From NCBI RefSeq assembly GCF_900618535.1, contig NZ_UYJA01000001.1:496001-560000 (forward strand): a stretch of DNA of 64,000 nt, given 5' to 3'. Shown here one piece after another: positions 28,792 through 37,555 of this stretch; positions within the stretch are counted from its first letter, which is position 1, and each line of letters begins with the position of its first letter. The DNA is from Pseudomonas bubulae. GTDB taxonomy: Bacteria; Pseudomonadota; Gammaproteobacteria; Pseudomonadales; Pseudomonadaceae. A model generated the notes under the pieces. That model ran no database searches. It was not told the DNA's origin and saw nothing but the letters and a program-made list of their open reading frames with translations. A program made the position numbers and the translations under genes.

Positions 28792-28988
28792 ATGAGTGCG
28801 ATTGATCTCAATACGCAGAAACTGGTGAGCAAGTGTGGAAGGCACGTTTGCCGGTGGGTGCGGTTGCAGCGCCGTTGATCTACAAGTCGCCGGCCACGGG
28901 CAAGCAATATGTGCTTATCTCGGCGGGCGGCATGAGCCACTCGCCTGATGTGGGTGACTACATCATTGCCTATGCATTACCGGACTAA
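28792..28988 (+). pseudogene. Remnant: 3' end of a PQQ-dependent membrane glucose/quinate-type dehydrogenase
   Basis: A decayed fragment of about 65 codons. From 28836 the frame reads WKARLPVGAVAAPLIYKSPA and continues TGKQYVLISAGG, then GDYIIAYALPD and a stop at 28986-28988. That is the C-terminal signature of the Gcd/QuiA family of membrane-bound quinoproteins. The segment before it (SAIDLNTQKLV, 28795-28830) is in a different frame, so at least one indel is present. Everything upstream (the catalytic propeller and membrane domain, some 2.2 kb) is missing. It lies between an efflux gene and a sugar-acid module, marking a deletion or recombination join. Confidence 0.75.
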
Positions 28989-29068
28989 GACGTTGTAGTC
29001 GCTGAAGAGCTTTGCGGTGTTTCAGTAAAACTGCGCGCCTGGGTTCTACACGGCTTTGCGGTCTGTCT

Positions 29069-29779
29069 CTAATCCCCTGTCCGGGCTTCCAGCGTTCCCA
29101 GCCAGCGCGCCTGGGAACACAGCAAATGCTGGCGCATGGCAGTCTGGGCAGCAATCACATCCTTGCATTCCAGGGCCTGCAAAATGGCCTCGTGCTCGAC
29201 CACCGCGGCATCCCAGGTGCCGTGGTTTTCCGAACGCTCGCTCAACTGCGCAGAAATCGGGCTGTGACGCTCATCGAACAGCGCAGTAATGATGCGCACC
29301 AACGCACCATTGCCGGTCATCTTTGCCAGGCGATGATGAAACTTTCGGTCGTCTTCCAGCGGCGGACGGTTCGCTTCGATGCTCGCGCGCATGGCATCAA
29401 TGCACTCCTTCAGGTAGCGGAAGTCGCTCTTTTTCCCGTGCATACAGGCCAGCACCACCGCTTCGCCCTCGATCAGCGCGCGGGCCTGCATCAGTTCAGT
29501 CGGGCTCTCGCCATGAGTGCCGGTACGGGCGCCGCCTTCGCTCGGTCGGGCAGCCACATAGACCCCCGAGCCCATTCTGATCTCGATGCTGCCTTCGATT
29601 TCCAGGGCAATCAGGGCCTCGCGCAACGACGGGCGCGAGACGCCCAGCAACTGGGTCAAATCGCGCTCGGGAGGCAGGCGCGAGCCCACCTTGAAGTCAC
29701 CCTGGACGATGTAGTCGCGCAATCGGTCGGCGATTTTCTGATAGAGCTTGCGCTCTGAAGGAGCAAAGGTGGAGACCAT
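29069..29779 (-). CDS. GntR-family regulator, FadR/FCD subgroup
   Basis: About 236 residues from ATG 29779; a TTG at 29794 is possible and neither has a clear ribosome site. The N-terminal winged helix-turn-helix (GSRLPPERDLTQLLGVSRPS, then LREALIALEIEGSIEIRMGS) is followed by an FCD ligand domain with metal-binding residues expected in DDRKFHHRLA and VEHEAIL. It lies downstream of, and on the same strand as, the dehydratase and dehydrogenase genes. It probably senses a sugar acid or its product and binds the sites at 32532-32571. Confidence 0.9.
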   Translation of the reverse strand: MVSTFAPSERKLYQKIADRLRDYIVQGDFKVGSRLPPERDLTQLLGVSRPSLREALIALEIEGSIEIRMGSGVYVAARPSEGGARTGTHGESPTELMQARALIEGEAVVLACMHGKKSDFRYLKECIDAMRASIEANRPPLEDDRKFHHRLAKMTGNGALVRIITALFDERHSPISAQLSERSENHGTWDAAVVEHEAILQALECKDVIAAQTAMRQHLLCSQARWLGTLEARTGD

Positions 29780-29871
29780 CGAGGCAGCGTCCAAAAAATG
29801 ATGCCAAAGGCTACCACACAGGCCCGGGTGCGCTGCACAAAGCTTGGAGCCAGCCCTTGGACGTGTGAGTG

Positions 29872-31401
29872 TTACATCACCGCGCCAATTTGCCAGGGCA
29901 CAAATTCGTTGTCGCCAAGGCCGTTTTCCTCGCTGCAGGTTTTGCCGCCTGACGCGGTTGTGAGCATCAGTGCGAACAGGCGTGTGCCCGCCTCGATCAC
30001 CGATTCCTCGCCATCGACAATCGTTCCGGCATTGAAATCCATGTCCAGCGCCATGCGCTCAAACAGGCGGGTATTAGTGGCAACTTTCAGCGATGGCGTC
30101 GGTTTACAGCCATAGGTAGAACCACGACCAGTGGTAAAGCAGATCAGATTCGCACCACCCCCCACCTGGCCAGTGGCAGACACCGGGTCATAGCCGGGCG
30201 TGTCCATAAACACCAGACCTTTTCGCTGGACTGTCTCGCCATATTCATAGACCGCCATCAAGCCGGTAGACCCCGCCTTGGCCACTGCACCCAGGGACTT
30301 CTCGAGGATGGTGGTTATGCCTCCGGCCTTGTTGCCCGGTGAAGGGTTGTTGTTCATGTCGCCGTCATGCTGGCGTACATAGGCCTCCCACCAGTGGATA
30401 CGGCCCATCAGTTTGTCGGCAATCTGCGCTGACGCTGCGCGGGCCGTCAGCAGATGCTCTGCCCCATAGATCTCCGGTGTTTCGGAGAGAATGGCGGTAC
30501 CGCCGTGGCGCACCAACAGGTCGACCGCCGCACCCAGCGCCGGGTTGGCGGTAATCCCCGAATAACCGTCCGAGCCACCGCATTGCAGGCCTACGGTGAG
30601 GTGGCTGGCCGACACGCTGCTGCGTTGCTGGCTGTTGACCTGATCGAGCATGGCGTTGACCAGCTCTTTGCCGCGTTGCACCGTTTCGCGGGTACCGCCG
30701 GCGTCCTGGATCACCAGGCCTGCTTTGAGCACCGCGTTGCGCTCGGCCAATTGTTCCATGAGCGGGGCCAGTTGATTGACTTCACAGCCCAGGCCGATCA
30801 CCAGTACACCGGCGAAATTGACATGATCGGCATAGCCACGCAGGGTGCGCTTGAGAATCTCGATGCCCTCGCCCTTGGCGCCCATACCGCAGCCGCTGTC
30901 ATGGGTGATTGCCACTACGCCGTCCACATTGGGATAGTCGCGCAGGTAGCCCGCATCAAATGCCGCGGCAATCTGCTTGCATACGGTTGCCGAGCAGTTG
31001 ACGCTGGAAATCACCCCGATGTAGTTGCGCGTACCGACACGCCCGTCTGCACGGACATACCCGGCAAAGCGGGCACCGCCGCCATCCTGGACGGTGGGTT
31101 GGTACACGTTGGCCAGCGTGTGGTTCGTGCTGGTCTGCGGCATCTGCAGGTTGTGCACGTGAACATGATCACCAGGGTGCAGGGCTGCACTCGCCTGGCC
31201 GATGGACTGCCCGTATTTGCGCACCAACTGCCCTTGGGCAACGGCACGCAGGGCGATTTTGTGCCCCGCAGGGATATCGGCCAACGCAGTCACGCTCAGG
31301 CCATCGGCAAACAGTTGCTGACCCTTGGCAATGTCGCCGCGCGCCACCGCCACATCATCACCGCCAGTCAGTACAAGTAATCCAGGGTTGCTCATTTTCA
31401 T
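29872..31401 (-). CDS. UxaA/GarD-family sugar-acid dehydratase (altronate or galactarate dehydratase-like)
   Basis: A 509-residue enzyme with an N-terminal SAF domain (DIPAGHKIALRAVAQGQLVR) and the large iron-dependent dehydratase domain (VGLQCGGSDGYSGITANPAL, NNNPSPGNKAGGITT, LICFTTGRGSTYGC). The PSPGNKAGGITT stretch resembles altronate dehydratase UxaA more than galactarate dehydratase GarD. Reaction: dehydration of a hexonate or aldarate to a 2-keto-3-deoxy acid. GAGGA sits six bases before ATG 31401. It is co-directional with the zinc dehydrogenase (29-bp gap). UxaA with an LgoD-like dehydrogenase suggests L-galactonate or L-gulonate use, but no UxaB-type reductase is present. Exact substrate unresolved. 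Confidence 0.82.
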   Translation of the reverse strand: MKMSNPGLLVLTGGDDVAVARGDIAKGQQLFADGLSVTALADIPAGHKIALRAVAQGQLVRKYGQSIGQASAALHPGDHVHVHNLQMPQTSTNHTLANVYQPTVQDGGGARFAGYVRADGRVGTRNYIGVISSVNCSATVCKQIAAAFDAGYLRDYPNVDGVVAITHDSGCGMGAKGEGIEILKRTLRGYADHVNFAGVLVIGLGCEVNQLAPLMEQLAERNAVLKAGLVIQDAGGTRETVQRGKELVNAMLDQVNSQQRSSVSASHLTVGLQCGGSDGYSGITANPALGAAVDLLVRHGGTAILSETPEIYGAEHLLTARAASAQIADKLMGRIHWWEAYVRQHDGDMNNNPSPGNKAGGITTILEKSLGAVAKAGSTGLMAVYEYGETVQRKGLVFMDTPGYDPVSATGQVGGGANLICFTTGRGSTYGCKPTPSLKVATNTRLFERMALDMDFNAGTIVDGEESVIEAGTRLFALMLTTASGGKTCSEENGLGDNEFVPWQIGAVM

Positions 31402-31430
31402 GCTGGTTCCTCAACGGTTAGGGTGCGCTG

Positions 31431-32441
31431 CTAGCACTCGATAATGGCCTTGACCACGCCCTGCTGCGGATCCAGCAGCGTGGAGAAACGGCTGGCCACT
31501 TCGTTGAGGGGAATACGGTGGGTGTTGAGCGCCTGATCGGGGATCAGGCCGTCGCGCAGGCATTGCTCCACATAGCGGAAATCTTCGACGGTGGCATTGC
31601 GGCTGCCCATCAGGGTGGCTTCGCGCTTGTGGAACTCGGGATCGGAGAAGGTGATCGTGTCACGCACCACCGAGATCATCACGTAGGTGCCACCGTGGGC
31701 GATAAATTCAAAGCCACGCTCCATGGCCCGGGCGTTGCCGGTAGCATCGAAAACCACATCATAAAAATCGCCATCGGTCAGGTCGGCGAGCGCATCTTTA
31801 TCGCCGTCGCCAATCTTCACCGCTGCGTGAATATTCAGATGTTTGCGGCAAAAATCCAGACGGTCGTCACGGGTATCCAGCACCGTGACCTGCGCTCCGC
31901 GCAAGCCGGCAAAAATCGCCGCGGCCATGCCGATCGGACCGGTACCGACTACCAGCGTGCGTTGCCCGGCCTGAAGGTTCGAACGGCGCACCGCATGGGC
32001 GCCAATGGACAGGAATTCGATCATTGCGGCCTGGTCCAGGGTCACCCCGACGGCCTTGTGAATGAACTGATGGGCGACACTCAGGTACTCGGTAAAGGCA
32101 CCGTCACAGTGCACACCCAGCACCTGGATGCGCGAGCAGCAGTTGGTCTTGCCCTGCCGACAGGCGATGCACGTACCACACGAAATGTAAGGCATCACGT
32201 AGACCACATCGCCCGGTACCAGAGCGCTGCCCTCTTCGCTGGCCTCGACGATGCCGGAAAATTCGTGGCCCATCACCCGCGGGTACTCCAGATACGGCTG
32301 GTTACCGGTAAAGATGTGCAAGTCGGTACCGCACACACCCACACGTTTGATCCTGATCAGGGTTTCACCGGGGCGACGCTCGGGAATAGGGCTTTCGAGG
32401 GTGGTGAGCAAGCGGGGTTCGTTACAGATCACAGTCAGCAT
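31431..32441 (-). CDS. Zinc-binding alcohol dehydrogenase, L-galactonate 5-dehydrogenase (LgoD)-like
   Basis: A 336-residue MDR dehydrogenase. Catalytic zinc ligands are expected in VGVCGTD, GHEFSG and MIEF; the structural zinc lobe is present (CGTCIACRQGKTNCC). The NAD-binding fold is GTGPIGMAAAIFAGLRGAQ. The N-terminal GNQPYLEYPRVMGHE and SDPEFHKREATLMGSRNAT match my memory of E. coli LgoD (YjjN). It likely oxidises a hexonate to a keto-acid that feeds further steps with the dehydratase. GGAGA precedes ATG 32441. AATAAAAA at 32442-32449 on the mRNA fits the Crc/Hfq motif AANAANAA. Confidence 0.82.
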   Translation of the reverse strand: MLTVICNEPRLLTTLESPIPERRPGETLIRIKRVGVCGTDLHIFTGNQPYLEYPRVMGHEFSGIVEASEEGSALVPGDVVYVMPYISCGTCIACRQGKTNCCSRIQVLGVHCDGAFTEYLSVAHQFIHKAVGVTLDQAAMIEFLSIGAHAVRRSNLQAGQRTLVVGTGPIGMAAAIFAGLRGAQVTVLDTRDDRLDFCRKHLNIHAAVKIGDGDKDALADLTDGDFYDVVFDATGNARAMERGFEFIAHGGTYVMISVVRDTITFSDPEFHKREATLMGSRNATVEDFRYVEQCLRDGLIPDQALNTHRIPLNEVASRFSTLLDPQQGVVKAIIEC

Positions 32442-32531
32442 TTTTTATTCTCCGTCGATAGCGCAAGGGCTACCGGGTATTGGCGAGACCACAATGGGTG
32501 CCGCTCGAAAACTACACGGAGGAAAAAATAT

Positions 32532-32571
32532 TGGCAAGACCAATTAATTTTTTAATGAATTGGCCTTACCA
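32532..32571. promoter_or_regulatory. Paired FCD-type operator sites upstream of the sugar-acid operon
   Basis: Two copies of TGGC-N3-ACCA on the plus strand: TGGCAAGACCA at 32532-32542 and TGGCCTTACCA at 32561-32571, 29 bases apart (about three helix turns). The form matches FadR/FCD operators. They lie 90-130 bases upstream of the zinc dehydrogenase start, so the FCD regulator at 29069 is the natural candidate. Confidence 0.6.
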
Positions 32572-32603
32572 GATTTCATGCCTGGATTTACCCACCGAAC
32601 GGG

Positions 32604-33602
32604 TCAGCAGGAGTCGCGCTCAACCAGCGGGCAGGCAATCTTGTGGATGGCGCAGTCGTCCCGGCCTTCGATCAGATGCAGTGCCGCGCGACGACCCATT
32701 TCGTAATACGGCAACTGCACGGTGCTCAAGGGTGGGTAAAACAGCTCGGCAACCCCCACCATATTGTCAAACCCCAGTACCGCCACATCGTGCGGAATAC
32801 GCAAGCCGCGACTGAGCAGATACTGATACGCCACCAGGGCAATCCGGTCGTTGCCGCAAATCAGCAGGTCAAAGGGCGGAGTTCCATTACCCGCTAGCAG
32901 CTGTTGCTCCAGCACCACAAGGGTGTGCTGATAGCCGTCATCGTCGGGCAGGTCGAACTGAGGCAGTTGCGCGGCGCTGATCCCGGCCTCGTCCAGAGCG
33001 CGGGCCAGTCCGCGTTGGCGCAACCCCCAGGCCATACTGCTTTGCGGCAGGTTTATGCAGAGCGGACGGCGGTAGCCCTGTCGCAGCGCTTGGCGTACCG
33101 CCTGATACTGCCCGTCTTCATCGTCTGATATATAGCAAGCAATGCCGGTTTCGGTGCTGACGCAATTGCCCAGAACCAGCGGTATGCTGCGCAGTACCTG
33201 CGGAATTTCCACCCGGCGAAGCTGCATGGCGCTGAAGATGATGCCGTCCGGTTGATGGGAGAGCATCAACTCGATGGCCTTCTGGCAGGGCGGGGCTTCA
33301 AACACGTTGAGGATAAACACGTTCCAGCCATGCTCGCGGGACGTACGCTCCATCGAGAGCAGCATTTCAACGGCAAAAGGAGTGGTGGCCGTATCCAGGG
33401 CAAAGATGCCAATGGTCTTGCCACTGGAGTGGCCGCCGCGGGTCTTGCGCGCAGAAAGACTGGGCACATAACCCAGGGTCTCGACGGCCTGCAGCACTTT
33501 GGCCAGGGTCTCCTGATTCAACTTTCCCGGGGTGTTGAGGGCCCTGGAAACGGTCATCAGGGAAACCCCCGCCAGCCGTGCAACATCTTTTACTGAAGCC
33601 AT
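32604..33602 (-). CDS. cscR: LacI-family sucrose operon repressor
   Basis: A 332-residue LacI/GalR repressor. ATG 33602 is chosen because MASVKDVARLAGVSLMTVSR is the standard LacI N terminus and matches E. coli CscR in length and sequence as I recall it. The linker region reads LGYVPSLSARKTRGG. The periplasmic-binding-like core contains FALDTATTPFAVEML, ICGNDRIALVAYQ and VLGFDNMVGVAELFYPP. It presumably binds the palindrome at 36510-36521 and is released by sucrose or fructose. It lies about 100 bp downstream of cscA on the same strand. Confidence 0.9.
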   Translation of the reverse strand: MASVKDVARLAGVSLMTVSRALNTPGKLNQETLAKVLQAVETLGYVPSLSARKTRGGHSSGKTIGIFALDTATTPFAVEMLLSMERTSREHGWNVFILNVFEAPPCQKAIELMLSHQPDGIIFSAMQLRRVEIPQVLRSIPLVLGNCVSTETGIACYISDDEDGQYQAVRQALRQGYRRPLCINLPQSSMAWGLRQRGLARALDEAGISAAQLPQFDLPDDDGYQHTLVVLEQQLLAGNGTPPFDLLICGNDRIALVAYQYLLSRGLRIPHDVAVLGFDNMVGVAELFYPPLSTVQLPYYEMGRRAALHLIEGRDDCAIHKIACPLVERDSC

Positions 33603-33702
33603 GGGTACGCGCCATACGTGTCTGACCGGGCATGATGTCATGCCTGATAGCGTCAGAACAGCATGAGCAAGGACGGCGCGCCCTGCGCCAAAAGGCCTGA
33701 CT

Positions 33703-35178
33703 TCATAGCTTCAGATCCGCCAGCCCCCACACCAGGGCCTCGCCAAAATGGCCTGTGCCATTGACGGCATAAGCCCGCAGCGCAAGGCTGTCAGTCTTTG
33801 GGTAAATTCGGCTGCTCAGGCTCCAGGCGCCATCGTCGACGAACACTTCGATGGATGAACGATCGAGAAAAATTCGCAGGGCAATGCGTGTCTGCCCTGC
33901 CGCGATCGGAACACTGCGAACTCCGCTCACCCCGGCGCCGGAATGTTGCCTGTCGAGCACCAGGCGCCGGGCCATGGCATCAAAATACAGCAAGGTACGC
34001 TCCTGCTGATCATTGCTGCAGCGCAATGCCAGACCAAAATGTTCAGCGCTGCTGGCGGCAATATCCAGCTCAAGTTCAATCTCCAGCAGCGCCCCCCAGG
34101 TATCCAGCAACTGATTGGCAGACTTCAGCGCACCTATCTGCAGCACCTGCCCCGCCTGCCTCAATGCAATCAGCTCGCGGGCCGGACGCATCAGCAGTCG
34201 ATCACCGTCGCGACTGACTTCACGGGGTAATGTCAGCGCCCCGCACCAGTGCTCGGCCTGGCTGGGCATCGGGCTTTCCCACATGTCCATCCAGGCCCAT
34301 AACAAGCGACGGCCATCTGGTGCGAGCAAGGTCTGGGCAGCATAGAAATCGTGGCCATGATCGAGTTCATGGAGCGGCCCACCGGGTTTGAACACACCCT
34401 TGTCGTCCAGTTGCCCCATGCGGTAGCTGTTCTGATACAGGTTCCAATTGTCATATCCGCAGGGCTTCAAGCCCTGGGGCGAGTACAGCAACACATCGCG
34501 CCCCTCCAGCTCGAAAATATCCGGGCACTCCCACATATACCCATCAAGTTCACGTTGCCCCTGCAGCGCACAGCCCAGAAAGTCCCAGTGCAACAGGTCA
34601 TCTGAACGATAGAGCAGCAACTGCGGGTCATCCCCAAGGCGTGCCCCCAGCGCCATCCACCAGGCCCCGTGGCGCTGCCACACCTTTGGGTCACGAACAT
34701 GCATGATGGCCGGGTCAGGCGGTGTGTCGATGACCGGCCCGTGCTTGATAAAGGTAATGCCATCGGTGCTGCTGGCCAGGCACTGGACCTGACGGATGTG
34801 CTGGTCATCACCCGGCTCTTGCAACCAGATGTGACCGGTATAGATCAGGTACAGGGTGTCATCGAGTACCACTGCCGAGCCTGAGAAGCAGCCATCACGG
34901 TCATAACTGTCACCCGGTGCCAGGGCGATGGGCAAATGCTGCCAATGCACCAGGTCGTCGCTGCTGGCGTGCCCCCAGTGCATGGGGCCCCATTGTGCAG
35001 AAAAAGGATGATGCTGATAAAACATGTGGTATTGGCCGCGAAAGAACACCAGGCCGTTAGGGTCGTTCATCCACCCGGCTGCCGGGGCCAGGTGATAGGC
35101 GAGGCGATAGTCGTTGCCGCGTTCGGGCAGTGTTTGTTCAATGGCGCGATGGGCCATGTCCAGCCGTGCAGCGTGCAT
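33703..35178 (-). CDS. cscA: Sucrose hydrolase/invertase, glycoside hydrolase family 32
   Basis: A 491-residue cytoplasmic enzyme that hydrolyses sucrose to glucose and fructose. GH32 signatures: WMNDPNG with nucleophile D39, WGPMHWGHASSDDLVHWQH, the transition-state RDP in HVRDPKVW, and the acid/base Glu in YMWECPDIF. The C-terminal beta-sandwich ends with RIFLDRSSIEVFVDDGAWSL. ATG 35178 is chosen for the AAGGA site seven bases upstream and agreement with E. coli CscA; ATG 35202 would overlap cscB. No signal peptide. The gap to cscB is 13 bases, so they are one transcript. Confidence 0.93.
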   Translation of the reverse strand: MHAARLDMAHRAIEQTLPERGNDYRLAYHLAPAAGWMNDPNGLVFFRGQYHMFYQHHPFSAQWGPMHWGHASSDDLVHWQHLPIALAPGDSYDRDGCFSGSAVVLDDTLYLIYTGHIWLQEPGDDQHIRQVQCLASSTDGITFIKHGPVIDTPPDPAIMHVRDPKVWQRHGAWWMALGARLGDDPQLLLYRSDDLLHWDFLGCALQGQRELDGYMWECPDIFELEGRDVLLYSPQGLKPCGYDNWNLYQNSYRMGQLDDKGVFKPGGPLHELDHGHDFYAAQTLLAPDGRRLLWAWMDMWESPMPSQAEHWCGALTLPREVSRDGDRLLMRPARELIALRQAGQVLQIGALKSANQLLDTWGALLEIELELDIAASSAEHFGLALRCSNDQQERTLLYFDAMARRLVLDRQHSGAGVSGVRSVPIAAGQTRIALRIFLDRSSIEVFVDDGAWSLSSRIYPKTDSLALRAYAVNGTGHFGEALVWGLADLKL

Positions 35179-35191
35179 GGGGTGGTCCTTG

Positions 35192-36484
35192 TCAGGGTTC
35201 ATAACGGGTAACTGATTGAGTGATGGCGGGTAATGCCAGCGCTTCGGCAACAGCGTTTTTGCCCGGTGGTTGCCGTGGATCGTTGCGCAGCAGGGTCCAG
35301 GACAGCAGCAGGCAGGCGCCAGCCAGAGCGGACATGGCCAGGTAAACATCGGCAAATCCGTATTGGTCATAACCGTAGCCAACCAAGGGCGACAGCAGCA
35401 TGGCGGTGAGTTGCTGGGCGAAGTGAAAGCCCACCAGATAGATCGAGGCAGACAGGCGCGGGTCGAAATTGAACGCAATATATTTGAACACCGAGACCAG
35501 CAGGATCGGCACCTCAACCGCGTGCAGCATCTTGAACACGGCGATGGCCCAGGTTTCTGTAGCCAGGCCGGAACCCAGAATGCGAAAAAACATGATGCTG
35601 CCCGCCAGGATCAGCCCGTATTTCGCACCGGTACGGCCAACCACCCAAGGGGCAACCAGGAGCAAGCCGGCCTCCAGCAGGACCTGGGATGAGTTCAGGT
35701 AACCATAGGCCTGAATGCCCTGTTCCGGGGTCGCAAAAAACGACGAGAAATACACCGGAAACTGCTGCTCGTAGATCATGTAAATCCCGCACACCCCGGT
35801 CAGATAGACACTGAAGGCCCAGAACCGCGGCAACTTGAGCAATTGCCATAGATCACCGACAGATACGGGCGCAGCGCCACTTGCGCCGCTGGCGCAGCCG
35901 GGTTGGTTGAACCGGCTCAGGTCCAGTCGAAACAGAATGAGCAAAAACGCCACGCCGGCAGCACTGCTCATGTAGAAGGCAATATTGGGGTTGATGTTGA
36001 ACACCACACCCACAATGCAGGTGGCCGCAGCCCAGCCCAGGGAACCCCACATCCTGCTGGTGCCGAACTCGAAACCCACGTGCCGTGACAACCGTTCGGT
36101 ATAACTTTCGATCACGCCAACCCCGGCCAGCATGGCAAAGGCCAGGAAAACCGCCCCCACCACTGCGCCGAGCACTACGTTCTGAGCCAGCAAGTGGCTA
36201 TAGACATAAATCGCGAAGGGTGCGGCGGCGCACAGCAGCAGGCCAATCCATACCAGCAGCTTGCGGGACAGGCCGAGCTTGTCCTGCAATGCCCCGTAGA
36301 ACGGCTGGATCAGCAGTGCTGCGATTGCATTCGCGGCAAATACATAGCCGGTCTGCGCGCCATTGAGGCCGATGACCTGATGCAACCAGATGGAAAAAAG
36401 CGAGTAACTGGAAGACCATGAAAAAAAGAAAAAAAACAGCAAACCGCTGATAAGCCAGTAATCACGCTTGACCGTCCGTTGCAT
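35192..36484 (-). CDS. cscB: Sucrose:H+ symporter, LacY/CscB (OHS) family
   Basis: A 430-residue inner-membrane permease with twelve hydrophobic segments. It begins with the family signature DYWLISGLLFFFFFSWSSSY, then FSIWLHQVIGLNGAQTGYVF and PFYGALQDKLGLSRKLL. Later segments (FGTSRMWGSLGWA, GICGIYMIYEQQFPVYF-like) match the LacY/CscB subgroup. It brings sucrose into the cell intact for CscA. AGAGG lies eight bases before ATG 36484. As first gene of the csc operon it sits directly behind the LacI-type palindrome. Confidence 0.93.
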   Translation of the reverse strand: MQRTVKRDYWLISGLLFFFFFSWSSSYSLFSIWLHQVIGLNGAQTGYVFAANAIAALLIQPFYGALQDKLGLSRKLLVWIGLLLCAAAPFAIYVYSHLLAQNVVLGAVVGAVFLAFAMLAGVGVIESYTERLSRHVGFEFGTSRMWGSLGWAAATCIVGVVFNINPNIAFYMSSAAGVAFLLILFRLDLSRFNQPGCASGASGAAPVSVGDLWQLLKLPRFWAFSVYLTGVCGIYMIYEQQFPVYFSSFFATPEQGIQAYGYLNSSQVLLEAGLLLVAPWVVGRTGAKYGLILAGSIMFFRILGSGLATETWAIAVFKMLHAVEVPILLVSVFKYIAFNFDPRLSASIYLVGFHFAQQLTAMLLSPLVGYGYDQYGFADVYLAMSALAGACLLLSWTLLRNDPRQPPGKNAVAEALALPAITQSVTRYEP

Positions 36485-36495
36485 GGGTGTGCCTC

Positions 36496-36503
36496 TTGTT
36501 CTT
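36496..36503 (-). promoter_or_regulatory. Possible Crc/Hfq catabolite-activity motif at the cscB start
   Basis: On the transcript the sequence is AAGAACAA, an exact fit to AANAANAA, and it abuts the cscB ribosome site (AGAGG). Pseudomonas represses secondary carbon-source genes through such sites. The motif is short, so chance is possible. Confidence 0.45.
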
Positions 36504-36509
36504 ATTTAA

Positions 36510-36521
36510 GTTAACGTTAAC
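36510..36521. promoter_or_regulatory. CscR operator (LacI-type palindrome)
   Basis: GTTAACGTTAAC is a perfect 12-bp palindrome 26 bases before the cscB start codon. It has the central CG and symmetric half-sites of LacI/GalR operators. The only LacI-family gene nearby is cscR. Confidence 0.75.
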
Positions 36522-36851
36522 ATTTTCTCCTATTACGGATGCCTACAGCTTCGCTGTCAAGCTCATGGCTCAGGAAAGCAGCAATGGACAGGGCCTGGAA
36601 GCGCATATCAGGTCGCGATGACCCGGTGCCTGATCAGGTGTTTTTTTGACACCTTGCAGGGGAACCCCTGCGCAAGGACATCAAGCAGGTTAAGGATTAA
36701 CCCGACTACGTCGCCAGCCTTCAGTCGGGCTCAGGCTAGCCTGTAATGTGCTGGCATTTGCAGGCTGACCCGTGCCAGGTAACAGGCCGCAGGGCGACTG
36801 GCACAAGGCTTACCCTCTGAGTTTCGTATACCATATATCTTTTACAAGCGA
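36522..36851 (+). promoter_or_regulatory. Divergent intergenic region with hairpins and a GntR-type half operator
   Basis: No gene seen. Contents: a 7-bp hairpin GCAGGGG-AA-CCCCTGC at 36656-36671; an inverted repeat GGTTAA/TTAACC around 36689-36703; and TTTCGTATAC at 36822-36831, 20 bases before the GntR start, which matches the sites at 38414 and 44323. The last suggests autoregulation of the regulator. Confidence 0.5.
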
Positions 36852-37535
36852 ATGATGACCACCGTGGCCCATCCAAAACTCAATGCACCCGACCTCGGCA
36901 ATTCGCCTTCCACATCGGAAATCATCACCCTGCATTTGCGCGATGCGATTGTCGCCGGGCATTTCGCTGAAGATGAACCGATTCGCCAGGATGATATCGC
37001 CCGCCAGTTCAATGTCAGCAAAATCCCCGTGCGCGAAGCCCTCAAGCGACTTGAAGCTGAAGGGCTGGTGATGTTCCAGCGCAACCGCGGCGCCATGGTC
37101 ACGCGCATTTCCGAGGCCGAACTGGCGCAGATGTTCGAAGTGCGCATGCTCCTTGAAGACAAACTGCTGCGCCTGGCCATTCCCAACATGACCGCAGACA
37201 CCTTTGCCCGTGCCGAACGCATTTGCCAGGAGTTTGTCGGGGAAGATGACGTGGGCCGCTGGGCCGAGCTTAACTGGGAACTGCACGCCTGCCTGTACGA
37301 GCCGGCGCAGCGACCGTTCATGATCAGCCTGATCCGCTCAGTCAATGACAAACTGGAACGCTACCTGCGTATGCAAATGAGTTTGTCGGCAGGTAAACAC
37401 CGTGCCGATCACGAACACCGGGAGATCCTTGACGCCTGCCGCGCTGGCGATGTTGAGCTGGCCGTCAAGTTGCTGGATGAGCATATTGCCGGCGTGTGCA
37501 AAACCCTGTTCGAGCATTTGCCGCAAAGCCATTGA
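36852..37535 (+). CDS. GntR-family regulator (FCD subgroup) of the hydroxyproline cluster
   Basis: A 227-residue regulator. The winged helix-turn-helix (DEPIRQDDIARQFNVSKIPV, REALKRLEAEGLV) is followed by an FCD domain with metal/ligand residues expected in NWELHACLY and DHEHREIL. It starts a run of hydroxyproline genes on the same strand, though about 0.9 kb and a minus-strand gene separate it from the ABC transporter. Matching CGTATAC motifs before this gene, the transporter and the DapA-like gene make it the likely local regulator. The effector is probably a hydroxyproline or pyrroline intermediate. Confidence 0.88.
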   Translation: MMTTVAHPKLNAPDLGNSPSTSEIITLHLRDAIVAGHFAEDEPIRQDDIARQFNVSKIPVREALKRLEAEGLVMFQRNRGAMVTRISEAELAQMFEVRMLLEDKLLRLAIPNMTADTFARAERICQEFVGEDDVGRWAELNWELHACLYEPAQRPFMISLIRSVNDKLERYLRMQMSLSAGKHRADHEHREILDACRAGDVELAVKLLDEHIAGVCKTLFEHLPQSH

Positions 37536-37555
37536 GCCTGTACGCAACGCTTTAG

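Noticed and set aside
36656..36703. Hairpins as terminators of a missing gene
   Set aside because: Neither is followed by a T-run and no gene ends nearby; they remain unexplained inverted repeats in a promoter region.
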